Shown: in pieces, positions 21,441 to 32,395 of the stretch
Layout of the letters: each line of letters starts with the position of its first letter
How positions within the stretch are numbered: position 1 is the first letter of the stretch
Assembly (NCBI GenBank): GCA_023376005.1
Contig: CM042150.1
Coordinates: forward strand, 80,315,586-80,379,585
DNA from: Doryteuthis pealeii
Lineage: Eukaryota; Mollusca; Cephalopoda; Myopsida; Loliginidae
DNA length: 64,000 bases
Direction: 5' to 3'
Made by a program: the position numbers and the translations under genes
The notes under the pieces: model-generated
The model's input: the letters and a program-made list of their open reading frames with translations, nothing else
Database searches by the model: none
Told to the model about the DNA's origin: nothing

Positions 21441-21627
21441 TCGCTAGATGATTAGGATTAGGAAAAGAGTAGAATCTGCCAAAATATCATCTGCTTGTCA
21501 TTTTAAAAACGAATTAAAATTCATTAAACCGGTTATCTAATGTCAAAGTTTGTCTAAGTTGAAAATGTAACATAATGAGCATCAGTAGAAAAAAAAAAAA
21601 TTACACATGTAATTATTATCCTCTCTT

Positions 21628-21727
21628 NNNNNNNNNNNNNNNNNNNNNNNNNNNNNNNNNNNNNNNNNNNNNNNNNNNNNNNNNNNNNNNNNNNNNNNNN
21701 NNNNNNNNNNNNNNNNNNNNNNNNNNN
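21628..21727. other. assembly gap (100 N)
   Basis: Exactly 100 N, a conventional placeholder of unknown true length, followed by TCTA/TCTC repeats that are hard to assemble. Confidence 0.98.
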
Positions 21728-21835
21728 TTTATCTCTCTTCTCTCTCGCAATCTATCTATCGTAAAAATCTATCTCTTTATCTCTCTATCTCTCTTTATCT
21801 ATCTATCTATCTAGCTATTATCTATCTCTCTATTT
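21728..21835 (+). repeat. (TCTA)n/(TCTC)n microsatellite
   Basis: Degenerate TCTA and TCTC units begin at the gap edge. Confidence 0.9.
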
Positions 21836-21839
21836 ATAC

Positions 21840-22288
21840 CCGAGTTGTGTAAGAAGGATATACAAAGCAAGATTAAACCATAAAATTAAATATTTTTTTA
21901 AACTCAAAAATAAAATTAAAGCGTCTATCTTTACATAAATGTCACTTAAAATGTATTATACAGATTAAAGTGTCATATTATCAACCTTGTGTGAAAAAAC
22001 TAGAGGCGAAAATCTTCTCAGTGCAATAATTTTTTATCTTTCGATTATGAAAAATTGACATTTATCAAGCTTAAGAAAAATTAACATTTTATTAAGTGAT
22101 AACGCAAAAACACGGTTGGAAAATGATATTGTACTAATACTCTAAGTCCATTTTTGAAAAATCAACTTTCTTTTCCCTGGTTAATACCAGGGTTTAAACA
22201 TTATCTACATGCTCTGCTACAACTATATCTAATATGTTTGTATTATTTGGATTTTTCGGACTTTTGTACACATCTTCTTTTATATATA
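21840..22288. other. unassigned AT-rich DNA
   Basis: Possibly interior of a Helitron-like element on the minus strand; no coding remnant visible. Confidence 0.35.
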
Positions 22289-22440
22289 CTAGTACAAAAT
22301 AAAAAAAAACACCATCCGGGCGATGTAAAAATAGATTTTTGAAACATATTGCCTGAGTTGTGGGAGTAAAAAATTCAATGTCAGTGAGTAGCCTAAGTAA
22401 GTAAGTAAAATCACCAAATTCATTAATTTTCAGGGTTATT
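22289..22440 (-). mobile_element. Helitron-like non-autonomous copy, partial
   Basis: Minus-strand end ...CATCGCCCGGATGGTG, T-rich spacer, CTAG then T. The following block (AATCTATTTTTACATCG; AATTTGGTGATTTTAC) is shared with 22709-23085 and 55330-55728. Confidence 0.6.
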
Positions 22441-22708
22441 TTATACCAAACGGTAAATTAAGACGGATAGTCAAATTTATTGTTATGTATTTTTAAGGAT
22501 TTTCTCAATTTTAGCTGTTTGCAAATGTCCGTAAATAAATCGGAATTACTTTAAGGGGCAAGTGTAACAAGTTTGATTTTTTAAATGTATCTAACATTGT
22601 TGTAGAAATGTTGCCTTGTAACAGAAATATCACCACATTCTATTAGAATGTTTTTAACACGTTTTTTGACATGCTATGCATTCTGGCTGGTTTTCTTTTT
22701 TAAGTAAA
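22441..22708. other. unassigned AT-rich DNA
   Basis: Separates two Helitron-like copies; may be interior of the first. Confidence 0.35.
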
Positions 22709-23085
22709 CTAGTACAAAACAAAAAACAACCCCCGGCCGATGTAAAAATAGATTTTTGAAACATATTGGGTGCGTGTAAAAAAATCAATGTCAGCGAGTT
22801 TGTACCCTAAGTAAGTAAAATCACCAAATTCATTAAAGGACTAAAAAATAAAACAATTTGAAATGTAAACTTTAAATATGTATTAAAATAAAACAAACTA
22901 TATATAGATATATAATACCAGTCATGTATTTTTTAAAACTTGTTTTTAAAAAATAATGAGGACTGTCTAATGTTGCATGTTCAAATTTGAGTCTATTTAT
23001 TTCTTGTTATGACGATTTTGGGTAATGTGACGTAAGCAGGGGACGTAATTTTTGTTACAGACAAAACCGAAGCGAATCTCCATTA
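22709..23085 (-). mobile_element. Helitron-like non-autonomous copy
   Basis: CTAG at 22709-22712 with hairpin-like GGCCGGGGG upstream on the minus strand. The ~375-bp body is collinear with 55330-55728, including CAAACTATATATAGATATA and AGCGAATCTCCATTATT. Confidence 0.65.
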
Positions 23086-23099
23086 TTAATAGATATAAA

Positions 23100-23305
23100 C
23101 AAGGTTTATGGGATGTGCCCTCCTGCTTTTTCAGGTGTTTCTTGTCGGACCACAGGAACCTTCTCGTTGAAATTTGGGAAACCTTCTGTCAAACCGCAAT
23201 CTTCATGGAACTTCGAACCGAACACTTTTTTCAATCCACCGGGATTAAACTGTTCTCATTTCATGTACCATGACCCGGTACGAGTGTTAAGCTATGTTAT
23301 GTATT
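23100..23305. repeat. dispersed repeat G, copy 2
   Basis: TCAGGTGTTTCTTGTCGGAC to CGAGTGTTAAGCT matches 10520-10725 in order and orientation. No preserved frame is recognised. Confidence 0.6.
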
Positions 23306-23312
23306 ATTGTTA

Positions 23313-24420
23313 CTAGCAAATATATGCCCCCTCTGGGTGCAAGTATTTAAGTTTTAATGTAATAAAATATTGTTGTATTGTCCTCGCCCGGAAGACGGAG
23401 GTTCCGGCAAAAAGACAAAAAGAAATATAAAAATATATATTTAAAAAAGGGGAAAACTGAAGCGAGGCTTTCTGGTCAAAGAAGCAGGGAGAAGATAAAG
23501 AAATATATAACAAAGGTCTGTTATCAGATCAAAAGATAAAGATGCGTAGGAGTATCTATCGCTATAAAGGCCAGACGGTTCGGGCCGACAGTCAGTCAGA
23601 GACAGGCCCCAGGGAACAGCGATAGCATCACCTCGGTCTCCCGTCAAACCTCGGGCATTTTCCACTGTGAACACCCGTCGCCGTCTTCGCCAGCCACCGG
23701 CATTTTCATTGTGAAGCTATACACCCCTTTGAATCACCATCGCCAGTCATCCCAACAATAGTAGTAATCATTGTCCACGCTCGCCACCCACCATGCGAGG
23801 AAGAAATAAATAAACTCAAAGTTTTTACAATACCCATGTATTGGGATTTTATTAAGCGACTACTACATACTTCGCTATGTGACCATATATACCTGCAACG
23901 ACTACTAACATACACGATTTAGCAAGCGTGAATTAGAAGCCGCTATATAACATATAAACATTTGATGCCAGTATATAACAATATTAGATTAGATTAGAAA
24001 GGCTAATGAAACTAAAAAAGAATGCAGATAAAAAGATTTGAAACAGAGGTGGGTATAAATCGAAAAATAGAACTGAAACTTACTCTTCCATCACTCCCGT
24101 ATTTCATTACTAAATTTCCCTAATTTAACTATTTAGTTAAAATAGGAATTAAAGAGTAAAAATTACAGTTATTTCTTCTTGTTAATGGATTTCTTTGAAA
24201 ATTTATTCCCTAGAACTTTCTCATATTCATTAAGATAAAACCAAACAATTAGAAATCAATAATACTAAGCAAAATATTTATCAAAATCAAATTTTTAATA
24301 TCAATATGCAAATTATCCTTCCTTTTCACACTGAAAACAGCTATTTTGTTGTATGTATAAATACAATTGCATGTTATTTGTATGTAGATATGATCAACAA
24401 TATTAATAATGGAAAACAAT
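23313..24420 (-). mobile_element. Helitron-like copy interrupted by a solo LTR
   Basis: CTAG at 23313 precedes CAAATATATGC and the hairpin-forming CCCCCTCTGGGTGC. The continuous version occurs at 42416-43075 and 52165-52785. Comparison shows sequence 23371-23980 to be an insertion: AAAATAT before it joins ATTAGATTAGAAAGG after it. Confidence 0.7.
23371..23980 (+). mobile_element. solo LTR (610 bp)
   Basis: Begins TGTTGTATTG and ends GTATATAACA (TG...CA), flanked by ATAT on both sides (AATAT if the last A is counted). Contains a TATA-like CTATAAAGG at ~23570 and AATAAATAAA at ~23807, suitable promoter and polyadenylation signals. No internal retroviral-type region is next to it, so it is a solo LTR left by recombination. 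The superfamily is not determinable from the LTR alone. Confidence 0.7.
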
Positions 24421-24785
24421 TTTTATTAATAATTGCATGAAAATATAAATGCTTTTCTGTAGCAATAATGTATAATAATTAAGACTATTATTTTAATTGC
24501 ATAAAAATATAAATGTTTTTCTATAGCAATAATGTAATGATAATTAAGACTATTATTTTAATTGCATAAAAATATAAATGTTTTTCTATAGCAATAATGT
24601 AATAATAATTAAGACTATTATTTTAATTGCATAAAAATATAAATGTTTTTCTATAGCAATAATGTAATAATAATTAAGACTATTATTTTAATTGCATAAA
24701 AATATAAATGCTGTTCTATTGCAATAATGTATAATAATTAAGACAATTATTTTAATTGCATAATCATATAAATGCTTACTTTGAA
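24414..24785 (+). repeat. tandem repeat, ~64-bp unit, 5-6 copies
   Basis: Unit TTGCATAAAAATATAAATG ... AGCAATAATGTAATAATAATTAAGAC repeated from ~24430 to ~24780. The outer copies are more diverged than the inner ones. Confidence 0.9.
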
Positions 24786-25015
24786 CCAGCAGTTTTTTGG
24801 AATAGTTCCAAGTATTCCAACAATAAATAGTATCACCGTTACCTTCATGTTACACACCATTTTTTTTTTTTTTTTTTTTTTTGCTATTTGGAAAAGTTCA
24901 GGGATTTATCTAGTTTTTTATTTCCTTTATTTTTATGTGATCTGCCGGAACACCGAACTCAACTTGTTGACACGTTTTTTTTTGTTTACCATAACAAGGT
25001 AGGGTCGGGATTGAG
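24785..25015 (-). pseudogene. LINE 3' end, minus-strand copy
   Basis: The minus strand reads RPYLVMVNKKKR, VNKLSSVF, and GTAACGGTGATACTATTTATTG/GGAATACTTGGAAC in the order of LINE copy 3. A poly-A run (poly-T on plus, 24861-24882) lies inside. Heavily decayed. Confidence 0.65.
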
Positions 25016-25084
25016 TGATTCGTTTGTATCTCAAAATCACAGAAAAATATGTATATGTATTTCCCAACTCATTCGCATGATGGC

Positions 25085-25345
25085 ACACAGGGCCAAGATT
25101 TAAGCAGTGTTTCACAGATTTGAATTCAGACCTTTCCATCTAGATCGCTTGCCATACCAAGATTAAAGAGCCCATTCTGCTCAACTATCTACCCATAGCT
25201 GGAGGGAGAATATTTGAATGTGTATCTTTGTCAATGGCATTAGTGCTATGTGAAATGCATCCAGGGTCGACCAGGGTTTGAAATTTTTGTCCCCCTGTTC
25301 GTTTTCTGCGACGATAACCATTACACGATGGGCATCTCCAGGGAC
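25085..25345 (-). repeat. family B SINE (diverged)
   Basis: Blocks CAGATTTGAATTCAG, CTACCCATAGCTGGAGGG, GTGCTATGTGAAATGC and head complement AACCATTACACGATG in family order on the minus strand. Confidence 0.75.
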
Positions 25346-25469
25346 AGTGTAGTGGGTAACTCTTGAACGGAAAATAAGATTAGCTTGGAAACGATAGCTT
25401 GTTTATATACATCAGCTGGGTTCAATATACTTTGTAAAACATAATAAATAATACGTTGTAAATAACCAT

Positions 25470-25867
25470 ATGGGCAATTCCATGTCAAATCATCAGAAAA
25501 AAATGAAATTGTCACCCACCCCCCTCAATTTTTCTGAAATTTTGTACAGTTATAGACTAGGTTGGAATTAGATAATCCCCCAAATTTGAGCTTCCAAATC
25601 GAAAAATTCGCTGAGTTATGTCAATTTTAAACTCGAAAAATTTGAAGAGGGGTGAGAAAATTGGCGCCATTTTGTAATCTATTTCAGTCTATAAAATGGG
25701 TTCTAGAGCTCCTCTACTTCTGAAAATTGGCTTCTAGAAGCTTTTTGGCCTGAGGAATTGACAAATCTTATCAAAATAGGCATAAAGTTTACAACTGTAC
25801 AAAATTTCAGAAAAATTGAAGGGGATGGGTGACATGGCCCGGATGATTTGACATGGAATTGCCCATA
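25470..25867. mobile_element. inverted-repeat DNA element, better copy
   Basis: Termini GGGCAATTCCATGTCAAATC (25471) and its inverse GATTTGACATGGAATTGCCC (25846-25865). Inner arms GAAATTGTCACCCACC and GGGTGACATGG also mirror. Flanks read ATAT on both sides. Same family as 3515-4216. No coding capacity. Confidence 0.8.
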
Positions 25868-26039
25868 TACTACTTAGATCGTTTAACGTTAAACCGGATT
25901 GGAAATCAAACCACCCACCTAAAAAGTTAACTATTGTTTTCTCAAAAAGAAAAAAAAGAAAAGATATCCTCTTCACATCCCACAACCTGGGAGATCATTG
26001 GGGCGCCATCCCCATTATTTCCTCTTTATGGCTACTATC

Positions 26040-26215
26040 GATGCAATTGAAAGTTTATTCAGCAGCTCATAACTCTTCTCATAATTGGAGAGAGAATAAT
26101 TTGATTCCTACCGTCCCCATAAGCACTATGTGAAATGCAATTAGACGCGTCCAGGATTTGAACTCGGTTTGCCGTGTCCATTTCTTACGCCGATGACCAT
26201 TACACAATGCGCCTC
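26040..26215 (-). repeat. family B SINE (5' part)
   Basis: CTCATAATTGGAGAGAGAAT, GCACTATGTGAAATGCAA, B-box complement GGATTTGAACTC and AACCATTACACAATGCGCC. Confidence 0.75.
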
Positions 26216-26433
26216 CGCAATTTCCTTTTATCTTTTCTTATTTAACTTTATTAAAATATTATTACTGATAAAATCCCCACAAATCTTTTATACGAATATG
26301 CTTACATCCAGAAGTGAGAAAGTTACTTAACTGAAGCGAAGGTGTCAATTTAATTTACATTTGGGTGATATAGGTATTCTTATAAACAACAACAATTTTT
26401 AGATCAGTAAAAACTTAACAACTTAGTATCTCA
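26216..26433. other. unassigned AT-rich DNA
   Basis: No supported feature. Confidence 0.4.

Positions 26434-26483
<50 letters not shown>
26434..26483. repeat. (TA)n microsatellite
   Basis: About 25 TA units. Confidence 0.95.
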
Positions 26484-26486
<3 letters not shown>

Positions 26487-26549
26487 GATAATTATTATGC
26501 AAGTTATATACAAAATAGTGTTACGATTTTATGTTTCTTTTTATATCAT

Positions 26550-27135
26550 ATTGATACCAATCGTAGTTGGAACCCTTTCAACAACCCCAAACAACCTAGC
26601 AAATAGACTGGTTAAACGAGTGATGAAGAAGAATGAAGACCGTCAAAACAACAGAATTACTGAAATCTGCTAGGATATTTAGAAGAGCCCTCGAGACTTA
26701 CATGCACTTTCTCTGACTCACAACCGAGTTAAAAAATGACTAATTAATTCTAGTATGGAATACACGCAAAAAATAAATCCCCACCAGAAAAAAACAAACC
26801 TAATGCTTATTAATAAGAAGAAAAATAACATAGCTGGAATAAAAGAAAGGGGAAAGATAAGCAAATACATGGATCTTGCATGAGAGCTAAAATAAAAAAA
26901 AAATCTTTGGAACAAGAAGATGATCGTGATGCCAATTGTACGGTCCCCAAGGGCTTGAAGAAATTGAAATTGAGAGGTAAAATCCAGACCAAACAGACCC
27001 TAGCAATGTTGAGATCAGGTACAATACTCAGAAGAGTTATGCAAACCTAAAGAAACTAGCTGTCACTTAGACTCCAGTGAAATACCACCGATTAAATCTT
27101 GGAGCGAAAACTCGCAAGGGGTGAAATTATATAGG
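26550..27135 (+). pseudogene. two LINE 3' ends in tandem (diverged)
   Basis: 26550-26750 has ATACCAATCGTAGTTGG, CTGCTAGGATATTTAGAAG and CTCTGACTC. 26775-27135 restarts upstream (ATAAATCCCCACCAGAAAA; PNLMLINKKKNN) and repeats the same order to AAAACTCGCAAGGGGTGAA. Two separate decayed insertions of the family at 14684. Confidence 0.7.
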
Positions 27136-27289
27136 GCTATCAGAGTATTTAGATGTTTACAGGAAAAATTGTTCGAGTAAAGATCTGTTAGGAATAAAAT
27201 CACTTTTGATATGCCTGAGTAAACTTTTTAAAAAGGAAGTAAAGTTCGGCATTATATAACCGTTAAGTAGATACTAAAGAAATAAATTA

Positions 27290-27800
27290 AACCAAACCAA
27301 ACCCCGTCCGGTCGGCTGGGGCGTTAGAATGCACCAACTAAACCTCTGCAGAGGGGTAAGACTCCACCAATGGGGCCACCTGTTGGCCGTGGGTGGCGAC
27401 CCGTGATGCTTAAGGATAGAACCCAGGTGGCTGAGCAGTCCATGACTTGCAATATTCCACTTTTGGCTTTTCTTAGGCTAGACGATCAATCGGCTGGCCT
27501 CGACAAACGGTGGTGGCTGAGGGTCTACATGTCCTGGGAATGACGTTAAACTGATGGCGAGGTTCCAGTTCTGGAGGTTTGGGAAATGTGGAGCACCCCT
27601 TCATCACTATTGCTTCCTGGTCCACTCTGACCCGGAGTGGTAGTACCTGTTAGGGTCCCATATATGGGTTAAATAGAAAAACATGAGTTGATAAACAAAA
27701 TTGTATTATGCATTAAGAATGAATTTATTTCACAACTTTGTCGGCATTAAATGACCCACCGAGATTGATATGCCGTAAAACAAACCAAACCAAATCTAAC
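27290..27800 (+). repeat. retroposon family D, plus strand
   Basis: Head GTCGGCTGGGGCGTTAGAATG, middle GGCCGTGGGTGGCGACCCGTG, tail AAATGACCCACCGAGATTG-ATATGCCGTAAAAC and (AAACC)n. Inverse of the copies at 1385 and 34287. Confidence 0.8.
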
Positions 27801-28599
27801 CAAACCAAACCATTTGTGTACACAGTCCTCTGAAAACGCACATACTTTTTATACTCTTAATGTATTGAATGTTTTATCGTGTACTTTTCTTGTGAAGGCC
27901 AAGATGGTTGGTTGGCTGGTTGGCTGAATTTTACGGCATGTCAACATTTACTAGGTTATTTTATGCCGAAGACATAGTGTTGTATATTGGGTTTAATAAG
28001 AAACGGAAGTACCGTTTAAGCCTTTGTTCTATGAAACGGAAGTATCGTTTCAGCCATGTTTACTTGTGGTAATAAAAACGCGGAAGTGGTTATTCCACTA
28101 GCTCATGTACATCTGGATTACTTGTTGTGTTGTTTATTCGCTAAGGAAGTGGTGACGCATAGTTTATTCATTCTTGATAGTTACTGAAATTTTTAAATCA
28201 GTTTTTTTTAAACATGTTTTGTTAACTAATTTTCTTCTGTTTAAGTTATAGATGGGATGCTAATAGACACTACTACTCCAGATTGAAGATTAATTAAAGT
28301 TACAATTACCGTCGAACTGGGAAGACAAGGCAACAAACGGTTGTAACTTAAATACAAACCCGAATAGTTACAAAATCTACTGCAGAATGACAGGATATAT
28401 ATAAGACCCCACAATTTCATTCAAATCAAGCAGTCAAGCAGCCAATCAGAACTCAAGGAATGGAATGACCCAAATCACCCAAATTCATGAATGGGTCATT
28501 CTTGATTTCTATATATACCAACTGTCTTGGACACTGCTTAAGTTGTACTTAGCTGCAGTTATTCAAACTAACAGTAGACTTACTGACTTCAATACCGAT
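27801..28599. other. unassigned DNA with a retroposon-tail remnant
   Basis: 27905-27965 is (GGTT)n plus TTTACGGCATGTCAAC, the inverse tail of the family D/LINE group. 28000-28120 has two close AAACGGAAGTA(C/T)CGTTT units. No gene is supported. Confidence 0.45.
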
Positions 28600-28745
28600 A
28601 AGGATGGATCTGTGTGTAATGGCGATGAAGGGGTACTCCACTCTCCCCAGAGCTTTAGATCAAGAACTTCACCATGAGATGCAGTTTAACGTCATACCCA
28701 GGACACATCTTGAGAATTAGTTATTTACCCAGACTGTTCACCTGG
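28600..28745 (+). repeat. family C/D central block
   Basis: GGCGATGAAGGGGTACTCC, ACTTCACCATGAGATGC and TTTAACGTCATACCCAGGAC match the shared domain in families C and D; no head or tail is retained. Confidence 0.6.
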
Positions 28746-28944
28746 AGTAGCATGTGACACATGTTTGCAAATTACCGCCAGGTCACGCTGAAAGCACCGG
28801 TTTCCGTTCGGCTACCAAAGTGAAGCAGCGACGAACCTGTTTAACTACTTAATTGGAAGACCAATTAAGCAAAAGCTGGTACCGTAAGATACCCGACTTT
28901 ATTTATCAAAAATATCGAGTTTGTTTATCAAAAGAAGTTAATTC

Positions 28945-29280
28945 GACATTAAAGTAAAGTCGTCGGGGTGGCCTAAAGTCGGTATCAGCCAGACAGCGAG
29001 AAAGTCTATCCACTTTTCACAAGTGCTAGACTGAAGAGATTGTTTTTGGTGTCTGAGGTGGAGCGCCCCAACAACCATCAGCTCCTCACTCTACCGCACA
29101 GATCCCCGCGGTACTCACGCTGAGTTGGCTATGGCCCGTATCGAACCCGGAAACTTGTGGTTCCAAAACCGACGCTCTACCGACTGGAGTAAACCGGTCC
29201 TAAATGACCCGAAAATGCATGATATGCGGTAAAACAAAGCAAAAAAACAAAAACAAAAAAAAAAACACGGTTGCAAGTAT
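28945..29280 (-). repeat. family A SINE followed by retroposon tail remnant
   Basis: CGTCGGGGTGGCCTAAAGTC to CGACTGGAGTAAACCGGTCC (28949-29200), then AAATGACCC...ATGATATGCGGTAAAAC and A-rich tail of another element on the plus strand. Confidence 0.75.
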
Positions 29281-29825
29281 GGGGCAGCCAACAAGAATCG
29301 AACTCTCTATTCAGTAATAATGGATCTGGGACACGAGCTTCCTAAACATTACACCATGATGGGACGACCAAAGTAGGCATTTACCCAAACCGTTCATCGC
29401 GGATAGGAAGTGACACGAGGATTGAACTCACTATTCGGTTCTAATTTATCTGCGAGACCATCTTGCTAAACATTACACCGCAGTAGGATACCCAAAGATC
29501 GAACTCTTGGATCGAACTCGTTATTCAGTTCTAATTGATCTGCGAGACCATCTTGTTAAACATTATACCGCAATAGGCCGCCCAAAGATAGTATTACCCA
29601 AACAGTTTACCACGAGTAGGAAGTCACACGGGGATCGAACTCGTTATTCAGTTCCAATTGATCTGCGAAACCAGCTTGCTAAACATTACACCGCAATAGG
29701 ACGCCCAATGAAGGTATTACCCAGAATGTTCACTGGTAGGAAGTGACAGGAGGATCGAACTCGCTATTCAGTTATAATGGATCTGCCAGACTAGCTTACT
29801 AACCATTACACTATGCTCCTCCAAT
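29281..29825 (-). repeat. tandem array of five tRNA-like units
   Basis: On the minus strand each unit has an A-box-like GTGTAATGKTTAGNAAGC, a segment CTCGCAGATC(C/A)ATT, TGAATARCGAGTTCGATCC (B box) and, in most, GTGTCACTTCCTAC plus a ~40-nt spacer. Units start near 29825, 29700, 29580, 29488 and 29370; spacing ~90-125 bp. The minus-strand acceptor-stem pairing is poor, so these are SINE-like and not tRNA genes. The plus-strand 79-aa frame is a read-through of two units. Confidence 0.75.
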
Positions 29826-30207
29826 CACGGGAAACAAGATTTTGGTGCTATGTAAATACATTTATTTTGTTTTTCTGGGAAAGGCTGTGGAATCTATCTG
29901 TTACAACTGTGTGGTAACAATAAAAATATTAAAAATAAATAGATATTCGCTCCGAACAAATTGTGTCGTACTTCATATTATTTTTCATTTATTTTTCTAA
30001 ATATAAGTCGTAATTTTACTACAGCAGAGACACTCCTTCGATTATGTCATTCGTAAAGAGCGGGTGTGTCGTTTTGGACACAAATTACATTGGTCATTAA
30101 GTGGAAATCTTTTGCCTCGAACGAACAATTATTGACACGTGAATATCGGGTGGGGAGTCCTGTGGCGTTGTGGGTAATGCTTTGGACTGTCACCCTCAAC
30201 TATAGGT
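29826..30207. other. unassigned DNA
   Basis: No supported feature. Confidence 0.4.
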
Positions 30208-30215
30208 TAAAATAG

Positions 30216-30560
30216 GTTAATTATGAACTTTTGTTTAGTAAATTAGGGTGTCCCAGAAAAAAACAGAACCCACAACTTTTGTAATAAAACTGTTAAAGTT
30301 TGACTAGGGGGTTTAGGGTTAGGGTTGGGGTTTAGGGTTGGGGTTTAGGATTTACGGTTAGTTTAGTGGGAAAATAAATAAATCATTTGGGTTCTTTTTT
30401 TTCTCGGTCACCCTGTATAGAGTGACCCAGAAAAAACAGAACCCAAACCCTAACCCTAACCCTAAACCCCCTAGTTAAAATGAACAGTTTTATCAGAAAA
30501 TGTGTGGGTTCTGTTTTTTCTGGGACACCCTAATTTACTAAACAAAAGTTCATAATTACC
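30216..30560. mobile_element. fold-back element with telomere-like tracts, 8-bp TSD
   Basis: TAAAATAG occurs at 30208-30215 and 30561-30568. Between them GTTAATTATGAAC...GGGTGTCCCAGAAAA is mirrored by ...TTTTCTGGGACACCC...GTTCATAATTACC. The left arm carries a (TTAGGG)-like tract (30308-30352) and the right arm (CCCTAA) (30449-30470). The centre holds a second, nested pair (GGGTTCTTTTTTTTCTCGG / AGAAAAAACAGAACCC). No coding capacity. Confidence 0.85.
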
Positions 30561-30589
30561 TAAAATAGTACTACTACTCTTCTTCAATA

Positions 30590-31467
30590 ATTATGCTTAT
30601 GGGTTTAAATAGCCAACGGGGATTGATATGGCATTGAATAAAGAAACCAAACCAAACGAATCTTGAGTATCGAAAAATGTTTGGTGGCTAAAGGTACTTC
30701 CGGGTGATGATTAAATTCTCAAAAAATCTAGAAAGTATTTTTATTCCTCTCTTCCCAAAGCTCCAGCATTGTAAGCGTATCAAGCACCATCGCATGCGTC
30801 TCTTCCAACCGTGACGCAATGGTGACTCCTCAGGTTGAACTTTATATTGATAAAGAGAATCTACAAGGTGCCAAATCCATCGAATATGTATATACTCAAA
30901 CCCTCCGCCACGGACACGATGAGATACAAGTTCAATTTTTAAAGGTATTAAAGCTGTTTTGAATATATTGCATAATAGACGGGTTACCTCTCAATTATGT
31001 ACCATAGTGTAGCTTAAATCAAACAAACGGTTTTGTGGAAAACACAAGGAATTTGACTGACAGATTTTTGAGTTTTGACCACCTTCTCCGATTCGCCAGA
31101 GCGAACTTGAGAAAGTTTATTTAGGAAATCAGGTTTTTGGCTAAGCGCCGATGTGAAGGAAGTAAGATGGCGTTCTCCTGTTTGAGGCCAAATTATCAGA
31201 TGTTTTTAAGATAGAAATTAGAAAGCAATTGACAATGCAATGGAATAGGTGATGAAAATGATGTTTATTTACCTGTTTCCTATCAGATGTTTGTTTATCT
31301 GGGTTTATTAGAATAATAGAGTGCTACAAAACAAAACCTAAGTATTTTGTTCGTTAACTAAAAACAAGAAAAAGACACAAGACAAGATATCTCAGGTCCG
31401 GATGAGAAACGTAAAGAAGTCAGAAAGAAGCCAGCTGCAAAGCCCAGACTCAGATAGCAGAATAGAA
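30590..31467. other. retroposon tail remnant then unassigned DNA
   Basis: 30600-30655 ends GGGGATTGATATGGC...AAACCAAACC, the family D/LINE tail on the plus strand. The rest is unassigned. Confidence 0.45.
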
Positions 31468-31480
31468 AATGCAGACTATA

Positions 31481-31771
31481 TATATATTTATCAACTCCCC
31501 CGCACGAGCAGGATACGACACAAGGTCAATTTCTTAAGCAGAGTTCAACAGGTTTGAATTCAGAGTTTTCCTTCTCCTAAACTGGTTGCCTAGCCATGGT
31601 TAAAGAGCCCAGTCTGCCCTGCTATTTACCCATAGCTGGAGAGAGTAGGATTCATACCTTTCCCAAGGGTATTAGCGCTAAGTGAAATGCAATTACCACG
31701 TCCAGGATTTGAACTCGTGGCGACGAGTCCATTTCCCATAACTCTAACCATTACACCACGCACTTCCTACT
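31481..31771 (-). repeat. family B SINE, first of two stacked insertions
   Basis: Complete copy with (TA)n tail at its left and tRNA-like head at its right (complement of GTGGTGTAATGGTTAGAG), between two copies of AATGCAGACTATA (31468-31480 and 31772-31784). Confidence 0.9.
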
Positions 31772-31784
31772 AATGCAGACTATA

Positions 31785-32068
31785 TATATTTACCAAGCCC
31801 TCCGCACGAACAGGACGTGACACAAGTTCAATGTTTTAAGCGGAGTTTAACAGGTTTTGAGTTTTACGTCTCCTAGACTGGTTACTTAGACATGGTTAAA
31901 TAGCACAGTCTGCCCTGCTTTTTGCCAATAGCTGGAGGGAGAATTGGATTCATACCTTTTCCAAGGGTACTAGCGCTATGTGAAATGCCAACAGCTTCGT
32001 CCAGGAATTGAACTCGGGTCGACGAGTCCATTTCATACGAATCTAACCATGAGATCACGCGCTTCCAT
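31785..32068 (-). repeat. family B SINE, second of two stacked insertions
   Basis: Same family and orientation, between AATGCAGACTATA (31772-31784) and AATGCAGAATATA (32069-32081). It differs from the neighbour by many substitutions, so this is not a simple duplication of one SINE. Confidence 0.9.
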
Positions 32069-32164
32069 AATGCAGAATATAAGAACCCACTAAGAATAAC
32101 CAGAAGCTAAGTGTATAAGTATACAGCCAGGGGTATACTCTACGAGATATGTCTAATATGAAAT

Positions 32165-32395
32165 GAGTATTCAACAAATACAGCCTTCTTTATCCGATAC
32201 CGGTTGTTTTACCAATTCTAAATAGCATAGTCTGACTTTCTTTTTACAGGAGAAAGAACAGAGGAATACATGCCCTTTTCGTGGGAATTAACACAAAGCA
32301 AAACTCACAACCACTTCGGCTAGGATTTGAACTCGGATCACTGAATCTACTTCTTCCGATGATAACCGTTATGCTAAATGCGCCTCCTCCCATGA
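32165..32395 (-). repeat. family B SINE (strongly diverged)
   Basis: CCAATTCTAAATAGCATAGTC, GATTTGAACTCGGATC and ATAACCGTTATGCTAAATGCG retain the body, B-box and A-box positions. Confidence 0.6.

Noticed and set aside
29507..29746. 79-aa frame with an internal repeat
   Set aside because: Antisense read-through of two tandem tRNA-like units.
29281..29825. CRISPR-like or tRNA-gene array
   Set aside because: Eukaryotic context, repeat units too long and diverged, and no proper cloverleaf.
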